Shown here: positions 1 through 6,178 of the stretch, piece after piece
Numbering within the stretch: position 1 is the first letter of the stretch
Layout: every line of letters begins with the position of its first letter
Assembly: GCA_036376915.1 (NCBI GenBank)
Contig: DASUZK010000002.1
Coordinates: 1 to 14,283, forward strand
Direction: 5' to 3'
Source: VRUE01 sp036376915
GTDB lineage: Bacteria; Actinomycetota; Thermoleophilia; Solirubrobacterales; 70-9
Length of the DNA stretch: 14,283 bases
Notes under the pieces: model-generated
Database searches by the model: none
Seen by the model: the letters and a program-made list of their open reading frames with translations, nothing else
Told to the model about the DNA's origin: nothing
Made by a program: the position numbers and the translations under genes

Positions 1-10
1 CCCGGCCCTC
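1..10. repeat. Possible right end of the palindromic repeat
   Basis: The first ten bases are identical to 2584-2593, the outer end of the right arm of the hairpin repeat between proB and proA. If real, the window opens at the edge of another copy lying upstream of obgE. Ten GC-rich bases can match by chance, so this is a pointer only. Confidence 0.25.
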
Positions 11-43
11 TTCGCGCGCTCCAAGGGGCTCGTGCGGCCGGAC

Positions 44-49
44 TACTCT
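44..49 (+). promoter_or_regulatory. Candidate -10 box of obgE (leaderless start)
   Basis: TACTCT ends 8 nt before the obgE ATG, and no Shine-Dalgarno sequence lies between. The spacing puts the transcription start at or next to the start codon. No convincing -35 is visible. The same arrangement recurs upstream of eight other genes here. Confidence 0.5.
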
Positions 50-57
50 CCTAGCTG

Positions 58-1350
58 ATGTATGACCGCGCGAAGATCTGGGTCGAGGGTGGGGCCGGTG
101 GCAATGGCTGCATCAGCTTTCGCCGTGAGGCTCATGTGCCGCGAGGTGGCCCGGACGGTGGAGACGGCGGGCATGGCGGGGATGTGGTGCTTGTTTGCGA
201 CTCGTCGAAGCGCGACCTCGCTGCGCTGAAGGGGAGCAAGCACTTTCGCGGTGGCCGAGGGAAGCACGGGGAAGGATCAAACCGGCACGGGGGGCGGGGG
301 GACGAGAAGGAGATCCAGGTGCCTGCCGGGACGCAGGCCGAATCGGTCGACGGGAGCTTGGTCGATTTGGTCGAGGCGGGGCAACGGGCGGTTGTGGCTC
401 ACGGGGGGCGTGGGGGGCATGGGAACAAGCGGTTTGCGAACTCGACGCGGCAGGCGCCGCGGTTTGCCGAGACGGGGACGGGCGGGGAGGAGGGATGGAT
501 CGAGCTGCGGCTGAAGCTGCTCGCGGACGTGGGTCTGATCGGGCTGCCGAACGCGGGGAAGTCTTCATTGCTCGGGCGGTTGACGCGGGCGGCTCCGAAG
601 GTCGCCGACTACCCGTTCACGACTCTGTCGCCGGTGCTGGGGACGATCGAGAGCGACGAGCGGCAGGCGATCGTCGCCGACATCCCGGGCCTGATCGAAG
701 GGGCGGCGGAGGGTGCCGGATTGGGGCACGAGTTCCTCGCCCACGTCGAGCGCTGCGCGGTGCTCGTGCACCTGGTCGAGCTGACGCCCCTGGAAGGCGA
801 TCCCGAGGCGAACTACGACGCGGTCCGGTCGGAGCTCTCTTCCTACGGCGCGGGGCTGGACCGGCTGCCGGAGCTGGTCGTGCTCTCGAAGCGCGATCTC
901 CTCCCCGAGGACGAGGTCGAGGCGGCGCTGGTCGAGTGGCGGCAACGGATTGGGGAGGACGGCCTCGGTGTGCTCTCGGTTTCCTCGGCTACGGGCGAGG
1001 GCCTGGAGGAGCTGCGTGCCCAAATCCTGTCGTCGCTGCCTGAGACGCTCCCGGCCCGACCGGACAGGGGTCCCGAGCAGCCGGCCGAATTCGAGGCCGA
1101 GCACCGCGTCTACCGGCCGGCGGGCGAGGGCGGGTACTCGGTGCGGCGTGAGGACGACGGCGCCTACCGCGTCACCGGTCGCGGCGTCGAGCTGCTCTTC
1201 GAGCGCCACGACGTCAAGAACGAAGAGGCGCTCGCCTACCTCGAGCAGCGCCTCAACGAGATCGGGGTCATCGCCGCCCTGCGCGCCGCCGGCTTCGAGC
1301 CCGGCGACGACGTCCGCGTGGGCGAGCACGAGTTCGAGCTGTATCCGTGA
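58..1350 (+). CDS. obgE: Obg family GTPase ObgE/CgtA
   Basis: This is the essential ribosome-associated GTPase of the Obg family, which acts in large-subunit maturation and stress control in the cytoplasm. The 430-residue product has the three Obg parts. Residues 1 to about 157 form the glycine-rich Obg fold (GGAGGNG, GGPDGGDGG, GGRGGHGN). The G domain carries the P-loop GLPNAGKS at 162-169, the switch PFTTLSP and DIPG at 208-211. The C-terminal OCT domain covers about 345-430, so the protein is full length. The ATG at 58 gives the standard family N-terminus (MYDRAKIWVEGGAGGNG). The G4 motif reads SKRD at 277-280 instead of NKxD, so the base-contacting Asn is replaced by Ser. Position upstream of proBA matches other actinobacteria; rpmA often precedes obgE and may lie just outside the window. 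Confidence 0.97.
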   Translation: MYDRAKIWVEGGAGGNGCISFRREAHVPRGGPDGGDGGHGGDVVLVCDSSKRDLAALKGSKHFRGGRGKHGEGSNRHGGRGDEKEIQVPAGTQAESVDGSLVDLVEAGQRAVVAHGGRGGHGNKRFANSTRQAPRFAETGTGGEEGWIELRLKLLADVGLIGLPNAGKSSLLGRLTRAAPKVADYPFTTLSPVLGTIESDERQAIVADIPGLIEGAAEGAGLGHEFLAHVERCAVLVHLVELTPLEGDPEANYDAVRSELSSYGAGLDRLPELVVLSKRDLLPEDEVEAALVEWRQRIGEDGLGVLSVSSATGEGLEELRAQILSSLPETLPARPDRGPEQPAEFEAEHRVYRPAGEGGYSVRREDDGAYRVTGRGVELLFERHDVKNEEALAYLEQRLNEIGVIAALRAAGFEPGDDVRVGEHEFELYP

Positions 1351-1378
1351 GGCACCCGGTCCCCTTGGCCGCAAGCTT

Positions 1379-1404
1379 TTGGACGGGTCCGCGGCTCATA
1401 CACT
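1379..1404 (+). promoter_or_regulatory. Candidate proB promoter
   Basis: TACACT at 1399-1404 ends 9 nt before the proB ATG. TTGGAC at 1379-1384 could be a -35, but the spacer is only 14 nt, so the -10 is the firmer part. Transcription would start on or next to the start codon. Confidence 0.45.
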
Positions 1405-1413
1405 TGAGCGGCT

Positions 1414-2502
1414 ATGACCCTGGTCGTAAAGCTTGGCTCCTCGATCGTCGCTGCGGACGACGGTTCGCTGCGCACGGATGTCCTCGATTCGGTCTGCGCG
1501 CAGGTAGCGGCTCTGGAGAAAGGCGGGGAGCGGGTGGTGATGGTTACCTCCGGGGCAATCGCACGTGGCATGCGGTTGATGGAGCTGCCGGTGCGGCCGC
1601 GCTCGATGGACGAGCTGCAGGCGGCCTCGGCGGTCGGGCAGGGCGACCTCTTTCGAGCCTACGAGGGCCGACTCGCCCAGCACGGCACCCGCGCCGCCCA
1701 AGTGCTGCTTACGGCAGCTGACATCGGCGCCCGCACGAACTACCTGAACGCGCGCCAGACACTTCGGCGATTGATCGAGTGGGGGGTGGTGCCGGTCGTC
1801 AACGAGAACGACACCACGGCCACCGACGAGATCACCTTCGGCGACAACGACTTCCTCGCCGCCCAGGTGGCGATCCTCCTCGATGCCCGTCTGCTGGTCC
1901 TGCTGACCAACACGGATGGCCTGCACACCGCCGATCCAGCGATCGACCAGAGCGCGGAGCTGATTGAGGAGGTCGCCGATTTCTCCCAGCTCGATGGGCT
2001 CGAAATCGGTGACCGCACCTCAGCCTTCGGCTCCGGGGGCATGCGGAGCAAGGTTGCGGCTGCGGAGATGGCAAGCGAGTCGGGGATCCCGGCCGTGATC
2101 TGCAACGGCACGAGTGGGGGTGCGCTAGTCGCGTCTGCTGGGGACGAGCCCGTTGGCACGCGCTTCGCAGCGAACGCTACGAAAACCTCAGGCTTCAAGC
2201 TCTGGCTCAAGTACGCGAAGCCCTCGCGGGGCAAGTTGCTGGTTGACGATGGCGCTGCCCGCGTGCTTCGCGAGGCGGGCTCCAGCTTGCTCCCGGTCGG
2301 AGTCACGGCTGTCGAGGGAGGCTTTCAAGCAGGGGATGCGGTCGAGGTGACCGCTGATGGCGTGCTCGTTGGCAAGGGAATCTCGGACTACTCCTCGACC
2401 GAGCTCTCGCGCGTTATGGGAATGAAGAGCTCGCAGGTGCAAGAGCTTCTCCCGCATGTCACCGATGAGGTCATCCACCGGGATCGGTTCGTGCTGGCCT
2501 GA
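1414..2502 (+). CDS. proB: Glutamate 5-kinase ProB
   Basis: ProB phosphorylates the gamma-carboxyl of L-glutamate with ATP, the first committed step of proline synthesis. The 362-residue protein is a full-length two-domain enzyme. The amino-acid-kinase domain (about 1-250) has the nucleotide-binding start VVKLGSS, SGAIARGM at 46-53, the glutamate-site NEND at 130-133, TNTDG at 165-169 and the FGSGGMRSK loop at 205-213. A C-terminal PUA domain spans about 270-360, as in most bacterial ProB; this domain is linked to oligomerisation and proline feedback. The ATG at 1414 gives the expected N-terminus directly before the kinase core. It lies 63 nt after obgE with its own -10-like box. The hairpin repeat at 2518-2593 follows the stop at once, so proB may be transcribed apart from proA. 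Confidence 0.97.
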   Translation: MTLVVKLGSSIVAADDGSLRTDVLDSVCAQVAALEKGGERVVMVTSGAIARGMRLMELPVRPRSMDELQAASAVGQGDLFRAYEGRLAQHGTRAAQVLLTAADIGARTNYLNARQTLRRLIEWGVVPVVNENDTTATDEITFGDNDFLAAQVAILLDARLLVLLTNTDGLHTADPAIDQSAELIEEVADFSQLDGLEIGDRTSAFGSGGMRSKVAAAEMASESGIPAVICNGTSGGALVASAGDEPVGTRFAANATKTSGFKLWLKYAKPSRGKLLVDDGAARVLREAGSSLLPVGVTAVEGGFQAGDAVEVTADGVLVGKGISDYSSTELSRVMGMKSSQVQELLPHVTDEVIHRDRFVLA

Positions 2503-2517
2503 GGCTCGGAGCGTTGA

Positions 2518-2593
2518 GAGGGCCGGGAGGCCCCTCCTAAAACGCTCGGCGGGAGCCTCGCTTGAGTGTTTTGGGAGGGGCCTCCCGGCCCTC
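2518..2593. repeat. Long palindromic repeat with conserved loop (terminator-like)
   Basis: Positions 2518-2547 pair with 2564-2593 along all 30 positions, with only two G-T wobbles (2538/2573 and 2544/2567). They enclose the 16-nt loop GGCGGGAGCCTCGCTT at 2548-2563, in which GGC and GCC could form a small inner hairpin. It begins 15 nt after the proB stop and ends 20 nt before the proA start. Bases 2531-2568, the inner arm plus loop, match 14246-14283 at 36 of 38 positions. The stem should stop transcription or shield RNA ends, but no U-tract follows it. It could be a terminator family or a non-autonomous, REP-like mobile element. Confidence 0.88.
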
Positions 2594-2598
2594 ACGGC

Positions 2599-2604
2599 TA
2601 CCCT
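2599..2604 (+). promoter_or_regulatory. Candidate -10 box of proA
   Basis: TACCCT ends 9 nt before the proA ATG. The same hexamer sits upstream of tRNA-Cys. Any -35 would fall inside the right arm of the hairpin repeat, and none resembling TTGACA is seen. The intervening TAGCGGTTC has no Shine-Dalgarno sequence. Confidence 0.5.
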
Positions 2605-2613
2605 TAGCGGTTC

Positions 2614-3879
2614 ATGGCTGTGACGACGAAAACGGTTGAAGAGAGCTGCGTAGCTGCCCGCCGCGCTGCGCGCGAGCTGGCGAGCGCCCCGACCGCGACC
2701 AAGGACGCCGCGCTGGAGGCGGTTGCGCGCCTGCTGCGCGAGCGAACTGGGGAGATCCTCGATGCCAATGCCGCTGATCTCGCCGACGAGCGGGCTACGG
2801 GGCTTACGCAGGCGCTGCGGGATCGGCTGACGCTCACCGAGGAGCGGGTTGCCGCGATGGCCGAAGGGGTCAGGACGGTTGCGGCGCTTGAAGACCCAGT
2901 GGGGGACGAGCTGGAGCGGAAGAGGCTGATCAGCGGATTGGACTTGCGCAAGGTCCGGGTGCCGCTGGGCGTGGTGGCCGTGGTCTACGAGGCGCGGCCC
3001 AACGTGACGATCGATTGCGCGGCGCTGACCATCAAGAGCGGGAACGCGATCGTGCTGCGGGGGTCGAGCTACGCGGAGCGATCCAACGGCGCGCTTGCGG
3101 CGGTGGTCCGCGAGGCGCTTGCGGACGCCGAGCTGCCCGAGGACGCCGCGCTGCTGATTGCCGGTGGCGGTCGTGAGGGCCTGGCAGAGCTGGCGACCCA
3201 GGAAGGCTTGGTCGACCTACTGATCCCGCGGGGGGGAGAAGGCCTCAAGAACGCCCTCAAGAACGTGGCGACGGTGCCGGTGATCTACGCGGCCGCGGGT
3301 AACTGCCACGTCTATGTGCACGCCGACGCCGATCTGGAGATGGCGCGGCGGATCGCCTACAACGCCAAGGTGCAGCGGCCGGGTGTCTGCAACGCAGCGG
3401 AGACACTGCTGGTCGATGCGGCCGTGGCCGTGGACTTCCTCCCGGGCGCGTTGCGCGATCTCCACGAGGCAGGGGTCGAGCTGGTCGGTGACGAGCGGAC
3501 GCGAGAGCTCGCGGGTGACATCGAGGTCGGCGTTGCCTCCCATGCCGACTGGAGCACCGAGTATCTGGACCTGAAGATGGTGGTGGGCGTCGTCGATTCC
3601 CTGGATGAGGCGGTGGACCACATCAATAGCCACGGCACCAGTCACTCGGAGGCGATCGTGACCGCCTCCCCCGAGGCCTCCGAGCGCTTCAGCGCCCTCG
3701 TCGACGCCGCGGTCGTTTACACCAACGCCTCGACTCGCTTCACCGACGGCTTCGAGTTCGGGATGGGGGCCGAGATCGGCAACTCGACCCAGAAGCTGCC
3801 CGCGCGCGGGCCGATCGGGCTGCGCGAGCTGACGACCTACAAGTACGTCGTCCGCGGCGACGGCCAAGTACGTGAGTAG
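2614..3879 (+). CDS. proA: Gamma-glutamyl phosphate reductase ProA
   Basis: ProA reduces L-glutamyl 5-phosphate with NADPH to glutamate 5-semialdehyde, the second step of proline synthesis, usually channelled from ProB. The 421-residue product is a complete aldehyde-dehydrogenase-fold reductase of normal length. The cofactor-binding region reads GVVAVVYEARPNVT and IVLRGSS. The catalytic cysteine is C259 in the motif QRPGVCNAAET, and the family C-terminal motif GPIGLRELTTYKYVV is present. The start at 2614 gives a normal N-terminus (MAVTTKTVEESC). proA is usually cotranscribed with proB, but here 111 nt containing a strong hairpin separates them. The proA stop overlaps the start of nadD by 8 nt, so proA heads the next transcription unit. 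Confidence 0.97.
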   Translation: MAVTTKTVEESCVAARRAARELASAPTATKDAALEAVARLLRERTGEILDANAADLADERATGLTQALRDRLTLTEERVAAMAEGVRTVAALEDPVGDELERKRLISGLDLRKVRVPLGVVAVVYEARPNVTIDCAALTIKSGNAIVLRGSSYAERSNGALAAVVREALADAELPEDAALLIAGGGREGLAELATQEGLVDLLIPRGGEGLKNALKNVATVPVIYAAAGNCHVYVHADADLEMARRIAYNAKVQRPGVCNAAETLLVDAAVAVDFLPGALRDLHEAGVELVGDERTRELAGDIEVGVASHADWSTEYLDLKMVVGVVDSLDEAVDHINSHGTSHSEAIVTASPEASERFSALVDAAVVYTNASTRFTDGFEFGMGAEIGNSTQKLPARGPIGLRELTTYKYVVRGDGQVRE

Positions 3880-4483
3880 CTCCTCCGCCGGCGGCATCGG
3901 CGTCCTCGGGTCCGCTTTCAACCCCCCGCATCTCGGCCATCTCGCCCTCGCCCAGGAGGCGCTGTGGCAGCTCGGCCTCGAGGAGGTCGTCCTGGTCCCG
4001 ACCGGGGAGGCGCCACACAAGCGGATCGCCGACGATCCCGGTCGTGAGCTGCGACTGGCGATGACCCGCCTTGCCGCCGCCGACGACTCGCGCTTCTCGG
4101 TCTCCACGCTCGAGGTCGAGCGCGACGGGCCGTCCTATACGTATGAGACCTTGGAGCTGCTTGCGGAAGAACGTGGCGACAGGGAGCTGGTCTTCGTGAT
4201 GGGGGCGGACGCCGCGGTCGGGCTGGAGAGCTGGCGCGAGCCTGGCCGGGTGACCGAGCTGGCCCGCCTCGCGGTCGCCCGGCGCGCGGGGATCTCCGAG
4301 GCCGAGGTCGCCGCCGTGATGCGCAGCCTCGGCGCCGAGGGCGGGGCGACGATGCTGGAGATGCCCCAGTTCGGCGTTTCCTCCTCCTCGGTTCGGGAGC
4401 GGGCCGCCGCCGGGAGGCCGCTGCGCTACCTGGTGCCCGAGTCGGTAGCGCGGTTCATCGAAGAGAAGGAGATCTACCGGTGA
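3872..4483 (+). CDS. nadD: Nicotinate-nucleotide adenylyltransferase NadD
   Basis: NadD joins nicotinic acid mononucleotide and ATP to give deamido-NAD, a step shared by de novo and salvage NAD synthesis. The 203-residue protein has the nucleotidyltransferase signature GSAFNPPHLGH at 13-23, a variant of the usual GGTFDPIHxGH with both ATP-binding histidines (H20, H23). It also has the HK pair at 49-50 and the C-terminal SSSSVRER motif at 170-177. The start is a GTG at 3872 whose first 8 nt overlap the end of proA, which implies translational coupling; no strong Shine-Dalgarno sequence is seen. The stop overlaps the GTG of rsfS. proA-nadD-rsfS is a common actinobacterial order. Confidence 0.95.
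   Translation: MSSSSAGGIGVLGSAFNPPHLGHLALAQEALWQLGLEEVVLVPTGEAPHKRIADDPGRELRLAMTRLAAADDSRFSVSTLEVERDGPSYTYETLELLAEERGDRELVFVMGADAAVGLESWREPGRVTELARLAVARRAGISEAEVAAVMRSLGAEGGATMLEMPQFGVSSSSVRERAAAGRPLRYLVPESVARFIEEKEIYR
4466..4471 (+). promoter_or_regulatory. Shine-Dalgarno sequence of rsfS
   Basis: AAGGAG lies 8 nt before the GTG at 4480 and inside the nadD reading frame. It fixes the rsfS start. It is the clearest ribosome-binding site in the window and contrasts with the genes that head transcription units, which lack one. Confidence 0.75.
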
Positions 4484-4896
4484 CCGGGGCCCAGGGCGAG
4501 CCCGGAGGCTCCGAGGTGCTGGCGCTGCGCCTCGCCGGGTTGGCCGATTCCAAAGCGGCGACCGAGATCGTCGCCCTCGACATGCGCAAGCTCGTCGCCT
4601 ACACGGACTTCCTGGTCATCTGCACGGCGCGCAACGAGCGCCAGGCACGGGCGATCGCCGACGAGGTGAAGTTGCGCCTGAAGGGGGAGGGCGGTCTGCT
4701 GCCGACGGGTGCCGACGTGGCGGAGGCCGCCGGCTGGATCGTCCTCGACTATCTCGGCTGTGTCCTGCACGTGTTCACCGAGGAGGCGCGGCAGCGCTAC
4801 CAGCTCGAGGATCTCTGGCGCGAGGCGCCGCGAGTCGACCTGCAGGCTTCGCAGGATGGCGTCCGAGGGCCTCTTTACGGTGCCGCGCATGGGTGA
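4480..4896 (+). CDS. rsfS: Ribosomal silencing factor RsfS (Iojap family)
   Basis: RsfS binds ribosomal protein uL14 on the 50S subunit and blocks joining of the subunits when nutrients are short. The 138-residue product carries the whole Iojap domain: the stretch DFLVICTARNERQARAI, the later AGWIVLDYLGCVLHVF and the tail RQRYQLEDLW, all typical of the family. The GTG start is supported by an AAGGAG 8 nt upstream and overlaps the nadD stop by 4 nt (GTGA). The last 8 nt overlap the preferred start of the next gene. The C-terminal tail after about residue 115 is not conserved family sequence. Pairing with nadD is typical and suggests growth-linked coexpression. Confidence 0.94.
   Translation: MTGAQGEPGGSEVLALRLAGLADSKAATEIVALDMRKLVAYTDFLVICTARNERQARAIADEVKLRLKGEGGLLPTGADVAEAAGWIVLDYLGCVLHVFTEEARQRYQLEDLWREAPRVDLQASQDGVRGPLYGAAHG
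4876..4881 (+). promoter_or_regulatory. Possible internal -10 box before the coiled-coil gene
   Basis: TACGGT inside the end of rsfS finishes 7 nt before the ATG at 4889, the same spacing as the other candidate leaderless starts. It may add transcription to readthrough from proA-nadD-rsfS, and it favours the ATG at 4889 over the one at 4856. Confidence 0.35.
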
Positions 4897-5635
4897 CTTC
4901 AGGAGGGCGCTCTTCGGCTACCGCCGCGCCGACGTGGATGCGGCGCTGGCGGCGCGAGATGCACGGTGTCGGACGCTCGAGCGCGACGCCGAGGATGCGC
5001 TCGAGGGCTGGCGTGGTGCCACCGATGCCGCTGCGCGTGCCGAGGAGGAGCTCTCGTCGCTCTCAGCCATGGTGATCGAGCGCGAGCGCGAGATCCGTGG
5101 CCTGCGCGAGCAGCTCAGCGTGGCCGACGAGCGGCACGACCGCCGCATAGCCGCGCTGGAGTCGGTCTCCTCGAGGCTGGAGGAGATCCAGTCCCAGGCC
5201 CGTGGCCAGGCGACCCGGATCCGGATGAAGGCCCTGCGCGAGGCGGTCGAGGTGGGCCGGCGGGCCCAGGAGCTGACCGAGGCCCAGGCGGGTGTCCCCG
5301 GGGGCGCGACCAGCGACGCTGGCGACGCCGTGGAACGCGCCACCAAGGGCCTTTACGAGGGCATCGTCAGGGTCGAGATCGGCCCCTTCGACGATTTCTC
5401 TCAGCTCGTCGGCTTCGAGGATGCCGCGGGTCAGATCGACGCGACTTCGGAGATCTCGGTCGAGCGCTTCTCCGAGGGCCGCGCGACCATCTCGATGCAT
5501 CTCGACGAACCGGTTGAGCTCCTGCGCGAGCTGGAGGAGCGCTCCCCCCTCGACTTCCGGGTCCGCCGCACGGCAGAGGACAACCTGATCCTCGACGTGG
5601 ACGACGACCCGGGCTCCGAGCAGCGCGCCGCCTGA
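4889..5635 (+). CDS. DivIVA-like coiled-coil protein with unnamed C-terminal domain
   Basis: The function is unknown. From the ATG at 4889 the product has 248 residues. Its N-terminus (FRRALFGYRRADVDAAL, residues 4-20) resembles the membrane-binding DivIVA/GpsB motif, a Gly-Tyr/Arg turn followed by VDxxL. A charged helical region with coiled-coil character runs from about 20 to 135. A Gly-rich linker (136-147) leads to a compact domain at about 155-238. This domain begins VRVEIGPFDDF and ends NLILDVDDD, and its apparent strand-helix-strand order suggests a ferredoxin-like fold. There is no signal peptide or membrane segment. The 8-nt overlap with rsfS suggests coupling. An upstream ATG at 4856 would add 11 residues. 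A role as polar-growth or division scaffold is inference from the N-terminal motif only. Confidence 0.72.
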   Translation: MGDFRRALFGYRRADVDAALAARDARCRTLERDAEDALEGWRGATDAAARAEEELSSLSAMVIEREREIRGLREQLSVADERHDRRIAALESVSSRLEEIQSQARGQATRIRMKALREAVEVGRRAQELTEAQAGVPGGATSDAGDAVERATKGLYEGIVRVEIGPFDDFSQLVGFEDAAGQIDATSEISVERFSEGRATISMHLDEPVELLRELEERSPLDFRVRRTAEDNLILDVDDDPGSEQRAA

Positions 5636-5645
5636 GCTGCCCGCA

Positions 5646-5677
5646 ACCCGGCGCGACTGCCGCTACCCGGCGCGACT
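5646..5677. repeat. Short direct repeat (13 bp, period 19)
   Basis: ACCCGGCGCGACT occurs at 5646-5658 and again at 5665-5677. The adjoining GCCGCTACCC at 5659-5668 recurs at 5692-5701, where it includes the tRNA-Cys -10 box. This looks like local duplication of promoter-proximal DNA between the coiled-coil gene and tRNA-Cys. Confidence 0.6.
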
Positions 5678-5696
5678 AACCCAAACCTCCCGCCGC

Positions 5697-5702
5697 TACC
5701 CT
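5697..5702 (+). promoter_or_regulatory. Candidate -10 box of tRNA-Cys
   Basis: TACCCT ends 10 nt before the mature 5' end of tRNA-Cys, the same distance as TAGATT before tRNA-Val. It is identical to the box upstream of proA. Confidence 0.5.
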
Positions 5703-5712
5703 TCGTCCCTCC

Positions 5713-5783
5713 GGCGCCCTGGCGGAGTGGTTACGCAGCGGCCTGCAAAGCCGTTTACACCGGTTCGATTCCGGTGGGCGCCT
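5713..5783 (+). tRNA. tRNA-Cys (anticodon GCA)
   Basis: A 71-nt cloverleaf can be drawn by hand. The acceptor GGCGCCC at 5713-5719 pairs with GGGCGCC at 5776-5782. The anticodon loop is CTGCAAA with anticodon GCA. The T arm ACCGG-TTCGATT-CCGGT is perfect. The discriminator base is T (U73), the known identity element of cysteine tRNAs. CCA is not encoded. Confidence 0.96.
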
Positions 5784-5790
5784 CTCGCGT

Positions 5791-5814
5791 TAACAAGTGG
5801 ATCTCCACTTGTTA
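5791..5814. repeat. Perfect 11-bp inverted repeat after tRNA-Cys
   Basis: TAACAAGTGGA at 5791-5801 and TCCACTTGTTA at 5804-5814 are exact reverse complements around a 2-nt centre. As RNA this would be a 10-bp stem with a 4-nt loop, 7 nt downstream of tRNA-Cys. No U-tract follows. It could end the tRNA transcript, bind a dimeric protein, or mark the edge of an inserted segment. The rest of 5784-5869 holds no gene. Confidence 0.75.
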
Positions 5815-5869
5815 GGCGGTTGAGCGACCCGCGGGGAGGCATCGCGCACTTCTTTTGGGAGCGGGGCGC

Positions 5870-5899
5870 TTGACTTTTGACATACGTTGTATGTACAGT
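5870..5899 (+). promoter_or_regulatory. Promoter of the toxin-antitoxin operon
   Basis: TTGACT at 5870-5875 and TACAGT at 5894-5899 are separated by 18 nt, the best -35/-10 pair in the window apart from that of infC. The -10 ends 6 nt before the antitoxin ATG, so the transcript should be leaderless. A second -35-like TTGACA at 5877-5882 is too close to serve this -10. Confidence 0.7.
5880..5894. promoter_or_regulatory. Candidate operator of the antitoxin
   Basis: ACATAC-GTT-GTATGT is a perfect 6-bp inverted repeat with a 3-nt spacer. It lies between the -35 and -10 and touches the first base of the -10. Ribbon-helix-helix antitoxins repress their own promoters by binding such sites, so this is the natural autoregulatory site; binding itself is inferred. 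Confidence 0.6.
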
Positions 5900-5905
5900 C
5901 TTGAT

Positions 5906-6172
5906 ATGGCAACTCCGAAGACCCAGAGGCTCAACCTTCGTATTGAGAAGGACGACGAGACTCTCTTCAAGCAGGCCGCCTTGGTCCATCGGGAGTCCCT
6001 GACGCAGTTTCTTGTCGAGAGCGGTCGTGAGCGAGCTGAGCGCCTGCTTGCCGACCGAACCAGCTTTAGCGTCGATTCGGATGCCTGGCAGGAGATTGCC
6101 GCCGCGATGGACCAGCCGGCGAAGGCCCGACCCGAGCTTTCCAGGCTTTTTTCGCGGTCCCGCCCTGAATAG
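5906..6172 (+). CDS. DUF1778 (TacA-type) antitoxin
   Basis: The 88-residue protein belongs to the ribbon-helix-helix antitoxins paired with GNAT toxins. The DNA-binding part is at about 6-45, with the strand QRLNLRIEKDD, then two helices ending ESGRERAERLL. The C-terminal tail (FSVDSDAWQEIAAAMDQPAK, then PELSRLF) matches the segment that wraps around and neutralises the partner acetyltransferase. The ATG at 5906 is chosen because it follows the -10 by 6 nt and gives the family N-terminus; an in-frame TTG at 5855 would lie upstream of the promoter and is unlikely. The toxin gene starts 6 nt after the stop. The module sits just downstream of tRNA-Cys between housekeeping genes, which suggests acquisition by transfer. 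Confidence 0.88.
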   Translation: MATPKTQRLNLRIEKDDETLFKQAALVHRESLTQFLVESGRERAERLLADRTSFSVDSDAWQEIAAAMDQPAKARPELSRLFSRSRPE

Positions 6173-6178
6173 GGTCGA

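Noticed and set aside
4856..4888. Earlier start of the DivIVA-like gene
   Set aside because: It is possible, but it lies before the -10-like box and adds 11 residues outside the motif. The ATG at 4889 has the more typical 8-nt overlap.
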